The notes: generated from the letters alone by a model not told the origin. A stretch of DNA of 45,585 bases from Streptococcus mitis (GCF_023109105.1 NZ_JALDTZ010000014.1:1-45585), one strand, 5' to 3'. Positions 8,280 through 18,545 are shown, counted from the stretch's first letter. A program made the numbers and translations.

Positions 8280-10247
8280 ATGAAATCGAAAAAGTGGCTC
8301 TTAACAGCAGGAGTGGTCCTGAGCACGACAGCTCTTTTAGTGGCTTGTGGAAAAGCTGATAAAGAAGCAGATGCACCGACAACGTTCTCATATGTCTATG
8401 CAGTAGATCCAGCATCTTTGGACTACAGTATAGCGACTCGGACATCGACGACAGACGTTATTGGAAATGTTATTGATGGTTTGATGGAAAACGACCAGTA
8501 CGGAAATGTTATTCCTTCCTTGGCTGAAGATTGGTCTGTGTCAAAAGATGGTTTGACTTATACTTATAAACTTCGTAAAGGAGTGAAATGGTACACTTCT
8601 GAGGGTGAAGAATATGCAGAAGTGACAGCCCATGACTTTGTGACAGGACTAAAACACGTAGCTGATGGCAAGTCAGACGGTGTCTCTCTCATCCAGAATT
8701 CAATCAAGGGATTGGATGCTTACATGACTGGTGAAACGAATGATTTCTCTACAGTTGGTGTCAAGGCCTTGGACGATTATACAGTTGAATATACCCTAAA
8801 CAAACCAGAAAGTTTTTGGAATTCTAAAGTTACAACAGCGACGATGTTGCCTGTAAATGAAGAGTTTTTGAAGGCATCAGGTAAAGATTATGGAGCAGTT
8901 ACTCCAGCAGGGATTCTCTATAATGGTCCTTATTTCTTGAAGACTTTGACTTCTAAATCCTTGATCGAATACGAGAAAAATCCAAATTACTGGGATAAAG
9001 AAAATGTAAAAATTGAGAAGATCAAATTGACTTACTACGATGGTTCTGATCAGGAATCGTTGATCCGTAGTTTCTCTTCTGGTGCCTATACGACAGCTCG
9101 TCTCTTCCCAAGTAGTTCAAACTTTGCTTCAACTTTAGAGCAATACGGAGATAAAATCACTTATAGCCCACAGGACTCAAGTAGTTATTACTTTACCTTT
9201 AACGTAAATCGTCAGTCATATAATAAAACTGCGAAAACAAGTGAAGAGCAAAAGACTTCTACAAAAGAAGCGATGCTTAATAAGGACTTCCGTCAGGCTA
9301 TCAACTTTGCCTTTAACCGTCATTCTTATGCTGCTCAGTTAAATGGTGAAGACGGTGCGGACAAGATTATCCGTAACAGCCTCGTTCCTGACAACTTTGT
9401 ACAAGCAGGTGGTAAGAACTTTGGTCAAATCGCTCAATCAGAGTTGGTGAACTACGGTGACCAATGGAAAGGTGTTGAGCTAGTCGATGGTAAGGATTCT
9501 ATCTACAACCCTGACAAGGCTAAAGCAGCCTTTGAAAAAGCTAAGAAAGACCTGGAATCTAAAGGGGTAAGCTTCCCAATTCACTTGGATGTTCCAGTTG
9601 AACAAACAGATACCATCGCCGTTCAACAAAGTAACTCTTTCAAACAGTCTATCGAATCAACTCTTGGTGCTGAAAATGTCGTCATCGACGTTCTTCAAAT
9701 GACAGATAATGAAAAGGAAACAATCACTTCACAAGCGCGTGTTCCTTCCCAAAAAGACTATGATTTGAATAGTACAGGATGGGCTCCAAGTTATCAAGAC
9801 CCAGCATCTTATTTAACTATCATGGATCCTAAATCAGGTTCTGCTATGAAACACCTAGGTATCACTAAAGGAAAAGACAAGGATGTCGTAGCTAAGGTTG
9901 GTTTGGACCAATATAAGAAATTATTGGATGATGCAGATTCAGAAACTACAAATCTTGAAGAACGCTATGAAAAATATGCTAAGGCTCAAGCTTGGTTGAC
10001 AGATAGTTCATTATTGATGCCAACAGCCTCATCTGGTGGTTCTCCAGTTGTAAGTAATGTTGTGCCATTCTCAAAACCATACTCACAAGTTGGTATTAAG
10101 GGTGACCCATATATCTTTAAAGGTATGAAATTGCAAAAAGATATCGTTACAACAAAAGAATATGAAGAAGCACTGAAAAAATGGCAAAAAGAAAAATTGG
10201 AATCAAACGGTAAGTACCAAAAAGAACTAGAAAAACACATTAAATAA
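8280..10247 (+). CDS. Oligopeptide ABC transporter substrate-binding lipoprotein (AmiA/AliA/AliB family)
   Basis: Extracytoplasmic oligopeptide-binding lipoprotein, 655 residues. The N-terminus is a lipoprotein signal ending LLVAC, with lipidated Cys23. The body is an SBP_bac_5 peptide-binding fold, with AEDWSVSKDGLTYTYKLRKGVKW typical of the family (shown here split by motif: AEDWSVSKDG then LTYTYKLRKG). I chose ATG 8280, 8 bases after AAAGGAG, rather than the adjacent TTG at 8277. No permease or ATPase is encoded nearby. As with AliA and AliB in pneumococcus, it is therefore inferred to feed the AmiCDEF permease encoded elsewhere. Which paralogue (AliA-like or AliB-like) cannot be settled here. 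Confidence 0.9.
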   Translation: MKSKKWLLTAGVVLSTTALLVACGKADKEADAPTTFSYVYAVDPASLDYSIATRTSTTDVIGNVIDGLMENDQYGNVIPSLAEDWSVSKDGLTYTYKLRKGVKWYTSEGEEYAEVTAHDFVTGLKHVADGKSDGVSLIQNSIKGLDAYMTGETNDFSTVGVKALDDYTVEYTLNKPESFWNSKVTTATMLPVNEEFLKASGKDYGAVTPAGILYNGPYFLKTLTSKSLIEYEKNPNYWDKENVKIEKIKLTYYDGSDQESLIRSFSSGAYTTARLFPSSSNFASTLEQYGDKITYSPQDSSSYYFTFNVNRQSYNKTAKTSEEQKTSTKEAMLNKDFRQAINFAFNRHSYAAQLNGEDGADKIIRNSLVPDNFVQAGGKNFGQIAQSELVNYGDQWKGVELVDGKDSIYNPDKAKAAFEKAKKDLESKGVSFPIHLDVPVEQTDTIAVQQSNSFKQSIESTLGAENVVIDVLQMTDNEKETITSQARVPSQKDYDLNSTGWAPSYQDPASYLTIMDPKSGSAMKHLGITKGKDKDVVAKVGLDQYKKLLDDADSETTNLEERYEKYAKAQAWLTDSSLLMPTASSGGSPVVSNVVPFSKPYSQVGIKGDPYIFKGMKLQKDIVTTKEYEEALKKWQKEKLESNGKYQKELEKHIK

Positions 10248-10252
10248 AGCAG

Positions 10253-10293
10253 AAAACTCTATATCAGACTCAGAATGATATAGAGTTTTTTCT
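10253..10293 (+). terminator. Terminator after the peptide-binding lipoprotein gene
   Basis: A long near-perfect stem (10253-10266 with 10276-10289) with a nine-base loop is followed by T residues. Confidence 0.85.
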
Positions 10294-10345
10294 TGCTAGT
10301 TTTAGGATTTTCTTGTAAAATAGAAAAAGTGAAGAGAGGTATGAA

Positions 10346-10576
10346 ATGAGCAAGAAAGATAAAAAAATTGAGATTCAAGTAGCGGATGCCAAAGTTAATG
10401 TAGGGAAAGATAGTTTTGAAGGTTATACATTGACTATCGGTAAAAAAGTTATCGGAGAAATTGCCGAATTAGATGGACAATTTGCCATCATAAAGAATGG
10501 GAATGTCGATAGTTTTTATAAAAAATTGGAAAAAGCTGTGGAAATTTTGATTGAAAATTATAATTTAGCAAAATAA
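10346..10576 (+). CDS. DUF2969 family small protein
   Basis: A 76-residue lysine-rich protein starting at ATG 10346 behind AGAGAGG. It contains the pattern EGYTLTIGKKVIGEIAELDG followed by a helical C-terminal tail. I recognise it as the DUF2969 family of streptococci and lactococci, whose function is unknown. It is monocistronic or lies at the head of the tRNA cluster; a strong promoter for the tRNAs begins just after its stop codon. No signal peptide or membrane segment is visible. Confidence 0.8.
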   Translation: MSKKDKKIEIQVADAKVNVGKDSFEGYTLTIGKKVIGEIAELDGQFAIIKNGNVDSFYKKLEKAVEILIENYNLAK

Positions 10577-10579
10577 GTC

Positions 10580-10608
10580 TTGTTTTTTTGAAATTTTCAT
10601 GATATAAT
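10580..10608 (+). promoter_or_regulatory. Promoter of the tRNA-Tyr/tRNA-Gln pair
   Basis: TTGTTT (10580-10585), a 17-base spacer and an extended -10 TGATATAAT (10600-10608). It is placed about 18 bases before the first tRNA. Confidence 0.6.
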
Positions 10609-10625
10609 AGTCCATGTTGATTGTA

Positions 10626-10706
10626 GGAGAGATAGCGAAGTGGCTAAACGCGGCGGACTGTAAATCCGCTCCTTCGGGTTCGGGGGTTCGAATCCCTCTC
10701 TCTCCA
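10626..10706 (+). tRNA. tRNA-Tyr (GTA)
   Basis: Complete cloverleaf of 81 bases. The acceptor stem GGAGAGA pairs with TCTCTCC, followed by discriminator A. The anticodon loop CTGTAAA has anticodon GTA. A long type II variable arm (TCCTTCGGGTTCGG region) is as expected for bacterial tyrosine tRNA. CCA is not encoded. Confidence 0.97.
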
Positions 10707-10715
10707 TTTCATCAG

Positions 10716-10787
10716 TGGGGTATAGCCAAGCGGTAAGGCAAGGGACTTTGACTCCCTCATGCGTTGGTTCGAATCCAGCTACCCCAG
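10716..10787 (+). tRNA. tRNA-Gln (TTG)
   Basis: A 72-base cloverleaf. The acceptor stem TGGGGTA pairs with TACCCCA, discriminator G. The anticodon loop CTTTGAC gives anticodon TTG. The D-loop AGCGGTAAGGC and the T-arm GGTTCGAATC are standard. CCA is not encoded. It lies nine bases after tRNA-Tyr, so both come from one precursor. Confidence 0.97.
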
Positions 10788-10948
10788 TTCTTAGGTAATA
10801 ATCAAGATAAAAAGCAAAATATCTTAGGGTATTTTATTTTTATAATTGAAAGACGTGAACGATATGAACATGTCCTTGCGGGTGCTTAGGAAAAAAATTA
10901 TAAGTATGTCAAGTTTAAGAAAAACTTGATTGTTGGAGGATTTTTTAG
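10788..10948 (+). promoter_or_regulatory. rpsA upstream region with hairpins and promoter
   Basis: After the tRNAs, AAAATA/TATTTT (10816-10835) followed by T-rich sequence looks like a terminator, but AAGATA (10804) could instead pair with TATCTT (10820). A TATAAT at 10841-10846 would give rpsA a leader of about 95 bases. That leader ends in a hairpin TCAAGTTT/AAACTTGA (10909-10929) just before the GGAGG ribosome-binding site. A structured leader suits autoregulation of S1, but no known motif was recognised. Confidence 0.45.
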
Positions 10949-12151
10949 ATGAACGAATTTGAAGATTTGCTAAATAGCGTTAGCCAAGTTGAGACTGGTG
11001 ATGTTGTTAGTGCTGAAGTATTGACAGTTGATGCGACTCAAGCTAACGTTGCAATCTCTGGAACTGGTGTTGAAGGTGTCTTGACTCTTCGCGAATTGAC
11101 AAACGATCGCGATGCAGATATCAATGACTTTGTTAAAGTAGGAGAAGTATTGGATGTTCTTGTACTTCGTCAAGTAGTTGGTAAAGATACTGATACAGTT
11201 ACATACCTTGTATCTAAAAAACGCCTTGAAGCTCGCAAAGCATGGGACAAACTTGTTGGTCGCGAAGAAGAAGTTGTTACTGTTAAAGGAACTCGTGCCG
11301 TTAAAGGTGGACTTTCAGTAGAATTTGAAGGTGTTCGTGGATTCATCCCAGCTTCAATGTTGGATACTCGTTTCGTACGTAACACTGAGCGTTTTGTAGG
11401 TCAAGAATTTGATGCTAAAATCAAAGAAGTTGACGCTAAAGAAAACCGCTTCATCCTTTCACGTCGTGAAGTTGTTGAAGCAGCTACAGCAGCAGCTCGC
11501 GCTGAAGTATTCGGTAAATTGGCTGTTGGTGATGTAGTAACTGGTAAAGTTGCACGTATCACAAGCTTCGGTGCTTTCATCGACCTTGGTGGTGTTGACG
11601 GATTGGTTCACTTGACTGAATTGTCACATGAACGTAACGTATCACCAAAATCAGTTGTAACTGTTGGTGAAGAAATTGAAGTGAAAATCCTTGATCTTAA
11701 TGAAGAAGAAGGACGTGTATCACTTTCACTTAAAGCAACAACACCTGGACCATGGGATGGCGTTGAGCAAAAATTGGCTAAAGGTGATGTAGTAGAAGGA
11801 ACAGTTAAACGTTTGACTGACTTCGGTGCATTTGTTGAAGTATTGCCAGGTATCGATGGACTTGTTCACGTATCACAAATTTCACACAAACGTATTGAAA
11901 ATCCAAAAGAAGCTCTTAAAGTTGGTCAAGAAGTTCAAGTTAAAGTTCTTGAAGTTAACGCAGATGCAGAGCGCGTATCACTTTCTATCAAAGCTCTTGA
12001 AGAGCGTCCAGCTCAAGAAGAAGGACAAAAAGAAGAAAAACGTGCTGCTCGTCCACGTCGTCCAAAACGTCAAGAGAAACGTGATTTCGAACTTCCAGAA
12101 ACACAAACAGGATTCTCAATGGCTGACTTGTTCGGTGATATCGAACTTTAA
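10949..12151 (+). CDS. rpsA: 30S ribosomal protein S1
   Basis: RNA-binding protein of the small subunit that helps mRNAs dock. The 400-residue Gram-positive form carries four S1 OB-fold domains at roughly residues 15-85, 103-170, 191-259 and 276-345. The last two are the best conserved (ITSFGAFIDLGGVDGLVHLTEL and LTDFGAFVEVLPGIDGLVHVSQI type motifs, here abbreviated to FGAFIDLGGVDGLVH and FGAFVEVLPGIDGLVH). A basic tail RPRRPKRQEKR precedes the acidic C-terminus. Codon use is strongly biased, as for a highly expressed gene. Start at ATG 10949 behind TTGGAGGA. A strong terminator follows. Confidence 0.97.
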   Translation: MNEFEDLLNSVSQVETGDVVSAEVLTVDATQANVAISGTGVEGVLTLRELTNDRDADINDFVKVGEVLDVLVLRQVVGKDTDTVTYLVSKKRLEARKAWDKLVGREEEVVTVKGTRAVKGGLSVEFEGVRGFIPASMLDTRFVRNTERFVGQEFDAKIKEVDAKENRFILSRREVVEAATAAARAEVFGKLAVGDVVTGKVARITSFGAFIDLGGVDGLVHLTELSHERNVSPKSVVTVGEEIEVKILDLNEEEGRVSLSLKATTPGPWDGVEQKLAKGDVVEGTVKRLTDFGAFVEVLPGIDGLVHVSQISHKRIENPKEALKVGQEVQVKVLEVNADAERVSLSIKALEERPAQEEGQKEEKRAARPRRPKRQEKRDFELPETQTGFSMADLFGDIEL

Positions 12152-12169
12152 TCAAATTGAAAATTCACA

Positions 12170-12205
12170 AAATCCTTTGTTTTCTAAACAAGGGATTTTT
12201 CTTTT
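12170..12205 (+). terminator. Terminator after rpsA
   Basis: A 12-base stem (12170-12181 with 12187-12198, one G-T pair) is followed by a T-rich run. It separates rpsA from the next promoter, which lies immediately downstream. Confidence 0.85.
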
Positions 12206-12221
12206 GTCTGTAAGTCTTTTT

Positions 12222-12236
12222 TGATATAATAGTTCT
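12222..12236 (+). promoter_or_regulatory. Extended -10 promoter giving a leaderless msrC mRNA
   Basis: TGATATAAT at 12222-12230 is followed by AGTTCT and then ATG at 12237. The predicted transcription start is the start codon itself, and no Shine-Dalgarno is present. Same layout as plsY and the gene at 14420. Confidence 0.65.
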
Positions 12237-12734
12237 ATGTTAGAATCAGAAAAACAATCACGTTATCAAATGTTAAATGAAGAGCTCTCTTTTTTATTGG
12301 ATGGTGAAACAAATGTTTTGGCTAATCTTTCCAACGCCAGTGCTCTTTTAAAATCACGCTTTTCCAATACTGTATTTGCAGGCTTTTATTTGTTCGATGG
12401 AGAGGAATTGATTTTAGGTCCCTTCCAAGGAGGTGTTTCCTGCACCCGTATTGCACTAGGCAAAGGTGTTTGTGGTGAGGCAGCCCACTTTCAGGAAACT
12501 GTTCTGGTTGGTGATGTAACAACTTATCCCAACTATATTTCTTGTGATAGTCGAGCTAAAAGTGAAATTGTTGTTCCGATGATAAAGAATAGTCAACTAC
12601 TTGGAGTTCTGGATCTTGATTCTTCAGAGATTGATTATTATGATGCTATGGATCGAGATTATTTGGAACAATTTGTCGCTATTTTGCTTGAAAAGACAGA
12701 ATGGGACTTTACAATGTTTGGGGAGAAAGCCTAA
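12237..12734 (+). CDS. msrC: GAF-domain free methionine-(R)-sulfoxide reductase
   Basis: Small cytoplasmic GAF-domain enzyme of the fRMsr (MsrC) type, which reduces free methionine-(R)-sulfoxide with thioredoxin. The 165-residue protein keeps all three family cysteines: Cys69 in VSCTRI, Cys79 in GKGVCGEA and Cys103 in [14 protein letters not shown]. That makes an active reductase more likely than a signalling GAF domain. Its stop codon overlaps the dnaX start by one base (TAATG), so the two are translationally coupled. Expression from a leaderless promoter is inferred from the TATAAT six bases before the ATG. Confidence 0.88.
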   Translation: MLESEKQSRYQMLNEELSFLLDGETNVLANLSNASALLKSRFSNTVFAGFYLFDGEELILGPFQGGVSCTRIALGKGVCGEAAHFQETVLVGDVTTYPNYISCDSRAKSEIVVPMIKNSQLLGVLDLDSSEIDYYDAMDRDYLEQFVAILLEKTEWDFTMFGEKA

Positions 12735-14392
12735 TGTATCAAGCACTTTATCGAAAATATAGAAGTCAAAACTTCTCCCAGTTGGTTGGTCAAGAAGTTG
12801 TGGCTAAGACTCTAAAACAAGCAGTAGAACAAGAGAAAATAAGTCATGCCTATCTTTTTTCTGGTCCACGTGGAACGGGAAAAACCAGTGTAGCCAAGAT
12901 TTTTGCAAAAGCTATGAACTGTCCAAATCAAGTGGGTGGTGAACCTTGTAATAACTGCTATATTTGTCAGGCAGTGACAGATGGTAGTTTAGAAGATGTC
13001 ATTGAAATGGATGCTGCCTCAAATAACGGGGTGGATGAAATCCGTGAAATTCGTGATAAATCTACCTATGCGCCTAGTCTTGCCCGTTATAAGGTCTATA
13101 TCATAGATGAGGTTCACATGTTGTCTACAGGGGCTTTTAATGCTCTCCTAAAGACGTTGGAAGAGCCAACACAGAATGTGGTCTTTATTTTAGCTACAAC
13201 GGAATTGCACAAGATTCCTGCGACTATTCTATCCCGTGTGCAACGTTTTGAATTTAAATCAATTAAAACACAGGATATTAAGGAACATATCCACTATATC
13301 TTAGAAAAAGAAAATATCAGTTCCGAACCAGAGGCTGTGGAAATCATTGCTAGACGGGCTGAAGGTGGAATGCGAGATGCCTTGTCTATTTTGGATCAAG
13401 CCCTGAGTTTGACACAGGGAAATGAATTGACGACTGCTATCTCTGAAGAAATTACTGGCACTATTAGTCTATCAGCCTTGGATGATTATGTGGCTGCCTT
13501 GTCTCAACAGGATGTTCCCAAAGCCTTAGCTTGCTTAAATCTTCTTTTTGACAATGGTAAGAGCATGACTCGTTTTGTGACCGACCTTTTGCACTATTTA
13601 AGAGACTTGTTAATTGTTCAAACAGGTGGAGAAAACACTCATCATAGCTCAGTCTTTGTAGAGAATCTGGCTATTTCTCAGGAAAATCTGTTTGAAATGA
13701 TTCGCTTAGCAACAGTCAGTTTAGCAGATATTAAGTCTAGCTTGCAGCCCAAGATTTATGCTGAAATGATGACCATCCGTTTGGCAGAAATCAAGACTGA
13801 ACCAGTTCTTTCTGGAGCGGTTGAAAATGAAATTGCTACGCTGAGACAGGAAGTTGCCCGTCTCAAACAAGAACTCGCCAATGTGGGAACTGTAGCCAAG
13901 CCAACTAGTCCAGCGCCTAGTCGTCCAGCGGCAGGCAAAACAGTCTATCGTGTAGATCGCAATAAAGTTCAATCTATCTTACAAGAGGCCGTCGAAAATC
14001 CTGATTTAGCACGTCAAAATCTGATTCGTTTACAGAATGCCTGGGGAGAGGTGATTGAAAGTCTTGGAGGTCCTGATAAGGCTCTGCTAGTTGGATCTCA
14101 ACCAGTTGCGGCCAATGAACACCACGCTATTCTTGCTTTTGAGTCTAACTTCAATGCTGGTCAAACCATGAAACGAGACAATCTCAACACCATGTTTGGC
14201 AATATCCTCAGTCAGGCAGCAGGTTTTTCACCTGAGATTTTAGCCATTTCCATGGAGGAATGGAAAGAAGTTCGCGCAGCCTTTTCAGCCAAAGCCAAAT
14301 CTTCTCAAACTGAAAAAGAAGTAGAAGAAGAAAGTCTGATTCCAGAAGGATTTGAATTTTTGGCTGATAAAGTGAAGGTAGAGGAAGACTAA
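12734..14392 (+). CDS. dnaX: DNA polymerase III subunit gamma/tau
   Basis: Clamp-loader ATPase and organiser of the replicative polymerase. The start at ATG 12734 gives 552 residues beginning [10 protein letters not shown], the usual N-terminus; a frame extension upstream to 12701 is not needed. The AAA+ domain shows Walker A GPRGTGKTS (residues 44-52), a zinc module with Cys63, Cys72, Cys75 and Cys78, Walker B YIIDEVHM, and the LSRVQRFEFK sensor region. After the collar domain, a linker rich in Pro, Ala and Ser (about 390-415) leads to the tau-type C-terminus. It is coupled to the upstream reductase gene by a one-base overlap. Confidence 0.97.
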   Translation: MYQALYRKYRSQNFSQLVGQEVVAKTLKQAVEQEKISHAYLFSGPRGTGKTSVAKIFAKAMNCPNQVGGEPCNNCYICQAVTDGSLEDVIEMDAASNNGVDEIREIRDKSTYAPSLARYKVYIIDEVHMLSTGAFNALLKTLEEPTQNVVFILATTELHKIPATILSRVQRFEFKSIKTQDIKEHIHYILEKENISSEPEAVEIIARRAEGGMRDALSILDQALSLTQGNELTTAISEEITGTISLSALDDYVAALSQQDVPKALACLNLLFDNGKSMTRFVTDLLHYLRDLLIVQTGGENTHHSSVFVENLAISQENLFEMIRLATVSLADIKSSLQPKIYAEMMTIRLAEIKTEPVLSGAVENEIATLRQEVARLKQELANVGTVAKPTSPAPSRPAAGKTVYRVDRNKVQSILQEAVENPDLARQNLIRLQNAWGEVIESLGGPDKALLVGSQPVAANEHHAILAFESNFNAGQTMKRDNLNTMFGNILSQAAGFSPEILAISMEEWKEVRAAFSAKAKSSQTEKEVEEESLIPEGFEFLADKVKVEED

Positions 14393-14404
14393 AGAAAGAT
14401 TTCA

Positions 14405-14419
14405 TGATACAATAAGTTT
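14405..14419 (+). promoter_or_regulatory. Extended -10 promoter giving a leaderless DUF3272 mRNA
   Basis: TGATACAAT (14405-14413) is followed by AAGTTT and ATG at 14420, with no ribosome-binding site. The spacing is identical to the promoters at 735-749 and 12222-12236. Confidence 0.6.
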
Positions 14420-14614
14420 ATGAATAGACAACAATTTATTATCATAGCGCTGTTTACAGCTGCTGAGACCTATTTTTTTAATGAAGCCTGGATGACTGGT
14501 CGCTATATTATGGCAGCCTTTTGGGCCATTTTGCTCTTTCGAAATTTTCGAGTTAGTTATTTGATGGGCAAGATTGTAGATGTCATTGACCAGCATTTGA
14601 AAGGAAAAGACTAG
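14420..14614 (+). CDS. DUF3272 family small membrane protein
   Basis: A 64-residue protein recognised as the streptococcal DUF3272 family; function unknown. It has two hydrophobic stretches (about residues 5-20 and 27-42) joined by an acidic/aromatic turn (ETYFFNEAWMTGRY), then an amphipathic tail ending HLKGKD. It lies between dnaX and the suf operon and is closed by its own terminator. It is therefore probably monocistronic and driven by the leaderless-type promoter at 14405. Confidence 0.75.
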   Translation: MNRQQFIIIALFTAAETYFFNEAWMTGRYIMAAFWAILLFRNFRVSYLMGKIVDVIDQHLKGKD

Positions 14615-14636
14615 TCCTCAGCTTCTAGACAAAATC

Positions 14637-14660
14637 AAAGCCTTTTAGGCTTTTTTTTGT
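14637..14660 (+). terminator. Terminator after the DUF3272 gene
   Basis: AAAGCCT (14637-14643) pairs with AGGCTTT (14647-14653) and is followed by a run of T residues. Confidence 0.85.
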
Positions 14661-14666
14661 TATACT
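14658..14666 (+). promoter_or_regulatory. Candidate suf operon promoter
   Basis: An extended -10, TGTTATACT, overlaps the end of the preceding terminator. It would give a suf leader of about 90 bases before the sufC ATG at 14765. No clear -35 box is seen. Confidence 0.4.
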
Positions 14667-14764
14667 ATAAAAGTATATTTATTGACCTTTTACCGTGTTT
14701 TCTAGGGAAATCAAGTATGTTTCTAGTAAGTACTGTAAAGGCCTTGAAAAAGAAAGGAACTATC

Positions 14765-15535
14765 ATGTCAGTATTAGAGATCAAAGATCTTCATGTTGAG
14801 ATTGAAGGAAAAGAAATTTTAAAAGGGGTTAACCTGACCCTTAAAACAGGAGAAATTGCCGCTATCATGGGACCAAACGGTACTGGTAAATCGACTCTTT
14901 CTGCCGCTATCATGGGAAATCCTAACTATGAGGTTACCAAAGGTGAAGTCTTGTTTGATGGCGTAAACATTCTTGAGTTAGAAGTGGACGAGCGTGCGCG
15001 TATGGGACTTTTCCTTGCTATGCAATACCCATCAGAAATTCCTGGAATTACCAATGCTGAGTTTCTTCGTGCAGCTATGAATGCTGGTAAAGAAGACGAT
15101 GAGAAGATTTCAGTTCGCGAGTTCATTACTAAATTGGATGAGAAAATGGAATTGCTCAACATGAAAGAAGAAATGGCAGAGCGTTACCTCAACGAAGGTT
15201 TCTCTGGTGGTGAGAAAAAACGTAATGAAATTCTTCAACTCTTGATGTTGGAACCAACTTTCGCCCTTTTGGATGAGATTGACTCTGGTCTTGATATTGA
15301 CGCCCTTAAAGTTGTATCTAAAGGTGTGAACGCTATGCGTGGTGAAGGTTTTGGTGCTATGATTATCACTCACTACCAACGTCTTTTGAACTACATCACA
15401 CCAGACGTGGTACACGTCATGATGGAAGGTCGTGTCGTCCTTTCTGGTGGTCCAGAATTGGCTGCGCGTTTGGAGCGTGAAGGATACGCAAAACTAGCTG
15501 AAGAACTTGGCTACGACTACAAGGAAGAATTGTAA
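14765..15535 (+). CDS. sufC: Fe-S cluster assembly ATPase SufC
   Basis: ABC-type ATPase of the SUF scaffold complex SufBCD, which builds Fe-S clusters. I start it at ATG 14765 (MSVLEIKDLHVEIEGKEIL, 256 residues, normal length) behind AAAGGA, not at the longer frame from 14657. Walker A is GPNGTGKSTL, the signature is FSGGEKKRNEI, Walker B is FALLDEIDSGLDID, and the H-loop is MIITHYQRLL. The SUF-type ATPases typically have this LNEGFSGGEKKRNEI sequence. First gene of a five-gene operon sufCDSUB. Confidence 0.97.
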   Translation: MSVLEIKDLHVEIEGKEILKGVNLTLKTGEIAAIMGPNGTGKSTLSAAIMGNPNYEVTKGEVLFDGVNILELEVDERARMGLFLAMQYPSEIPGITNAEFLRAAMNAGKEDDEKISVREFITKLDEKMELLNMKEEMAERYLNEGFSGGEKKRNEILQLLMLEPTFALLDEIDSGLDIDALKVVSKGVNAMRGEGFGAMIITHYQRLLNYITPDVVHVMMEGRVVLSGGPELAARLEREGYAKLAEELGYDYKEEL

Positions 15536-15562
15536 TTCCCTCGTATCTTTTAGGAGAAGTAA

Positions 15563-16825
15563 ATGACTAAAGAAAATATTAAACTTTTTTCAGAAATGCA
15601 CGCTGAACCAAGCTGGTTGGCTGACCTCCGTCAAAAAGCTTTTGATAAGATTGAGAGTTTAGAATTACCAGTTATTGAGCGTGTCAAATTTCACCGTTGG
15701 AATCTAGGTGATGGAACGATTACAGAAAGTGAGCCATCAGCAAATGTTCCAGATTTCACAGCTTTAGATAACCACTTGAAGTTGGTGCAAGTAGGAACCC
15801 AAACTGTTTTTGAGCAAACCCCAGTTGAGTTGGCTGAACAGGGTGTTGTCTTCACAGACTTTCACTCAGCTTTAGAAGAAATTCCAGAGCTGATCGAGGA
15901 ATTCTTCATGTCATCTGTTAAGTATGACGATGACAAGTTAGCAGCCTACCATACAGCTTATTTCAACAGTGGTGCTGTTCTCTACATTCCTGATAATGTT
16001 GAGATTAAAGAACCAATCGAAGGAATTTTCTATCAAGACAGCGATAGTGATGTGCCGTTTAACAAGCATATTATGATTATCGCTGGTAAAAACTCTAAGA
16101 TTAGCTATTTGGAACGTTTGGAATCTCGTGGTGAGGGTAGTGCCAAAGCAACTGCCAATATCACAGTAGAAGTAATTGCGCGTTCTGGAGCTCAAGTGAA
16201 GTTTGCTGCGATCGACCGTCTAGGTGAAAACGTCACTGCCTACATTAGCCGTCGTGGTAAATTAGGCAACGATGCGAGTATTGACTGGGCAATCGGTGTC
16301 ATGAACGAAGGGAATGTCGTTGCTGACTTTGATAGTGACTTGATTGGTAACGGTAGCCATGCGGATCTGAAAGTCGTAGCTCTTTCAAGTGGCCGTCAGG
16401 TACAAGGGATTGATACTCGAGTGACTAACTATGGTTGCAACTCTATTGGTAATATCCTTCAACATGGGGTTATTCTTGAAAAAGCAACCTTGACCTTCAA
16501 TGGTATTGGTCACATTATCAAGGGAGCTAAGGGAGCAGATGCGCAACAAGAGAGCCGTGTTCTTATGCTTTCAGACCAGGCTCGTTCAGATGCTAACCCA
16601 ATTCTTTTGATTGATGAAAATGACGTAACTGCAGGACACGCAGCTTCTATCGGTCAGGTGGATCCAGAAGACATGTACTACCTCATGAGCCGTGGTTTAG
16701 ATAAGGCAACTGCAGAACGTTTGGTTGTCCGTGGTTTCCTTGGCTCCGTTATCGTTGAGATTCCAGTCAAGGAAGTTCGTGATGAAATGATTGCGACTAT
16801 CGAAGAAAAATTGTCAAAACGCTAA
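15563..16825 (+). CDS. sufD: Fe-S cluster assembly protein SufD
   Basis: Beta-helical scaffold partner of SufB and SufC. The 420-residue protein starts at ATG 15563 behind GGAGAAG. It carries the SufBD core (GAVLYIPDNVEIKEPIEG, then repeated beta-helix turns, and near the C-terminus AGHAASIGQVDPEDMYYLMSRG, abbreviated here to AGHAASIGQVDPEDMYY). The conserved histidine in AGHAAS is present. It lies 27 bases after sufC and 10 bases before sufS, consistent with one transcript. Confidence 0.96.
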   Translation: MTKENIKLFSEMHAEPSWLADLRQKAFDKIESLELPVIERVKFHRWNLGDGTITESEPSANVPDFTALDNHLKLVQVGTQTVFEQTPVELAEQGVVFTDFHSALEEIPELIEEFFMSSVKYDDDKLAAYHTAYFNSGAVLYIPDNVEIKEPIEGIFYQDSDSDVPFNKHIMIIAGKNSKISYLERLESRGEGSAKATANITVEVIARSGAQVKFAAIDRLGENVTAYISRRGKLGNDASIDWAIGVMNEGNVVADFDSDLIGNGSHADLKVVALSSGRQVQGIDTRVTNYGCNSIGNILQHGVILEKATLTFNGIGHIIKGAKGADAQQESRVLMLSDQARSDANPILLIDENDVTAGHAASIGQVDPEDMYYLMSRGLDKATAERLVVRGFLGSVIVEIPVKEVRDEMIATIEEKLSKR

Positions 16826-16832
16826 GGGGTAG

Positions 16833-18489
<1,657 letters not shown>

Positions 18490-18545
18490 GGCAAGTTTAT
18501 TTGTCTTATGAATCAGTAGAAATGAAGAATGAAAGAAAGGATATT

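Noticed and set aside
12734..14392. Programmed frameshift in dnaX as in E. coli
   Set aside because: No A-AAA-AAG type slippery site with a following stem-loop was found at the expected domain boundary; the full-length frame gives a normal Gram-positive product.
14657..14764. Upstream extension of sufC from 14657
   Set aside because: It begins inside a terminator and promoter and matches no SufC sequence; ATG 14765 has a ribosome-binding site and gives the family length.
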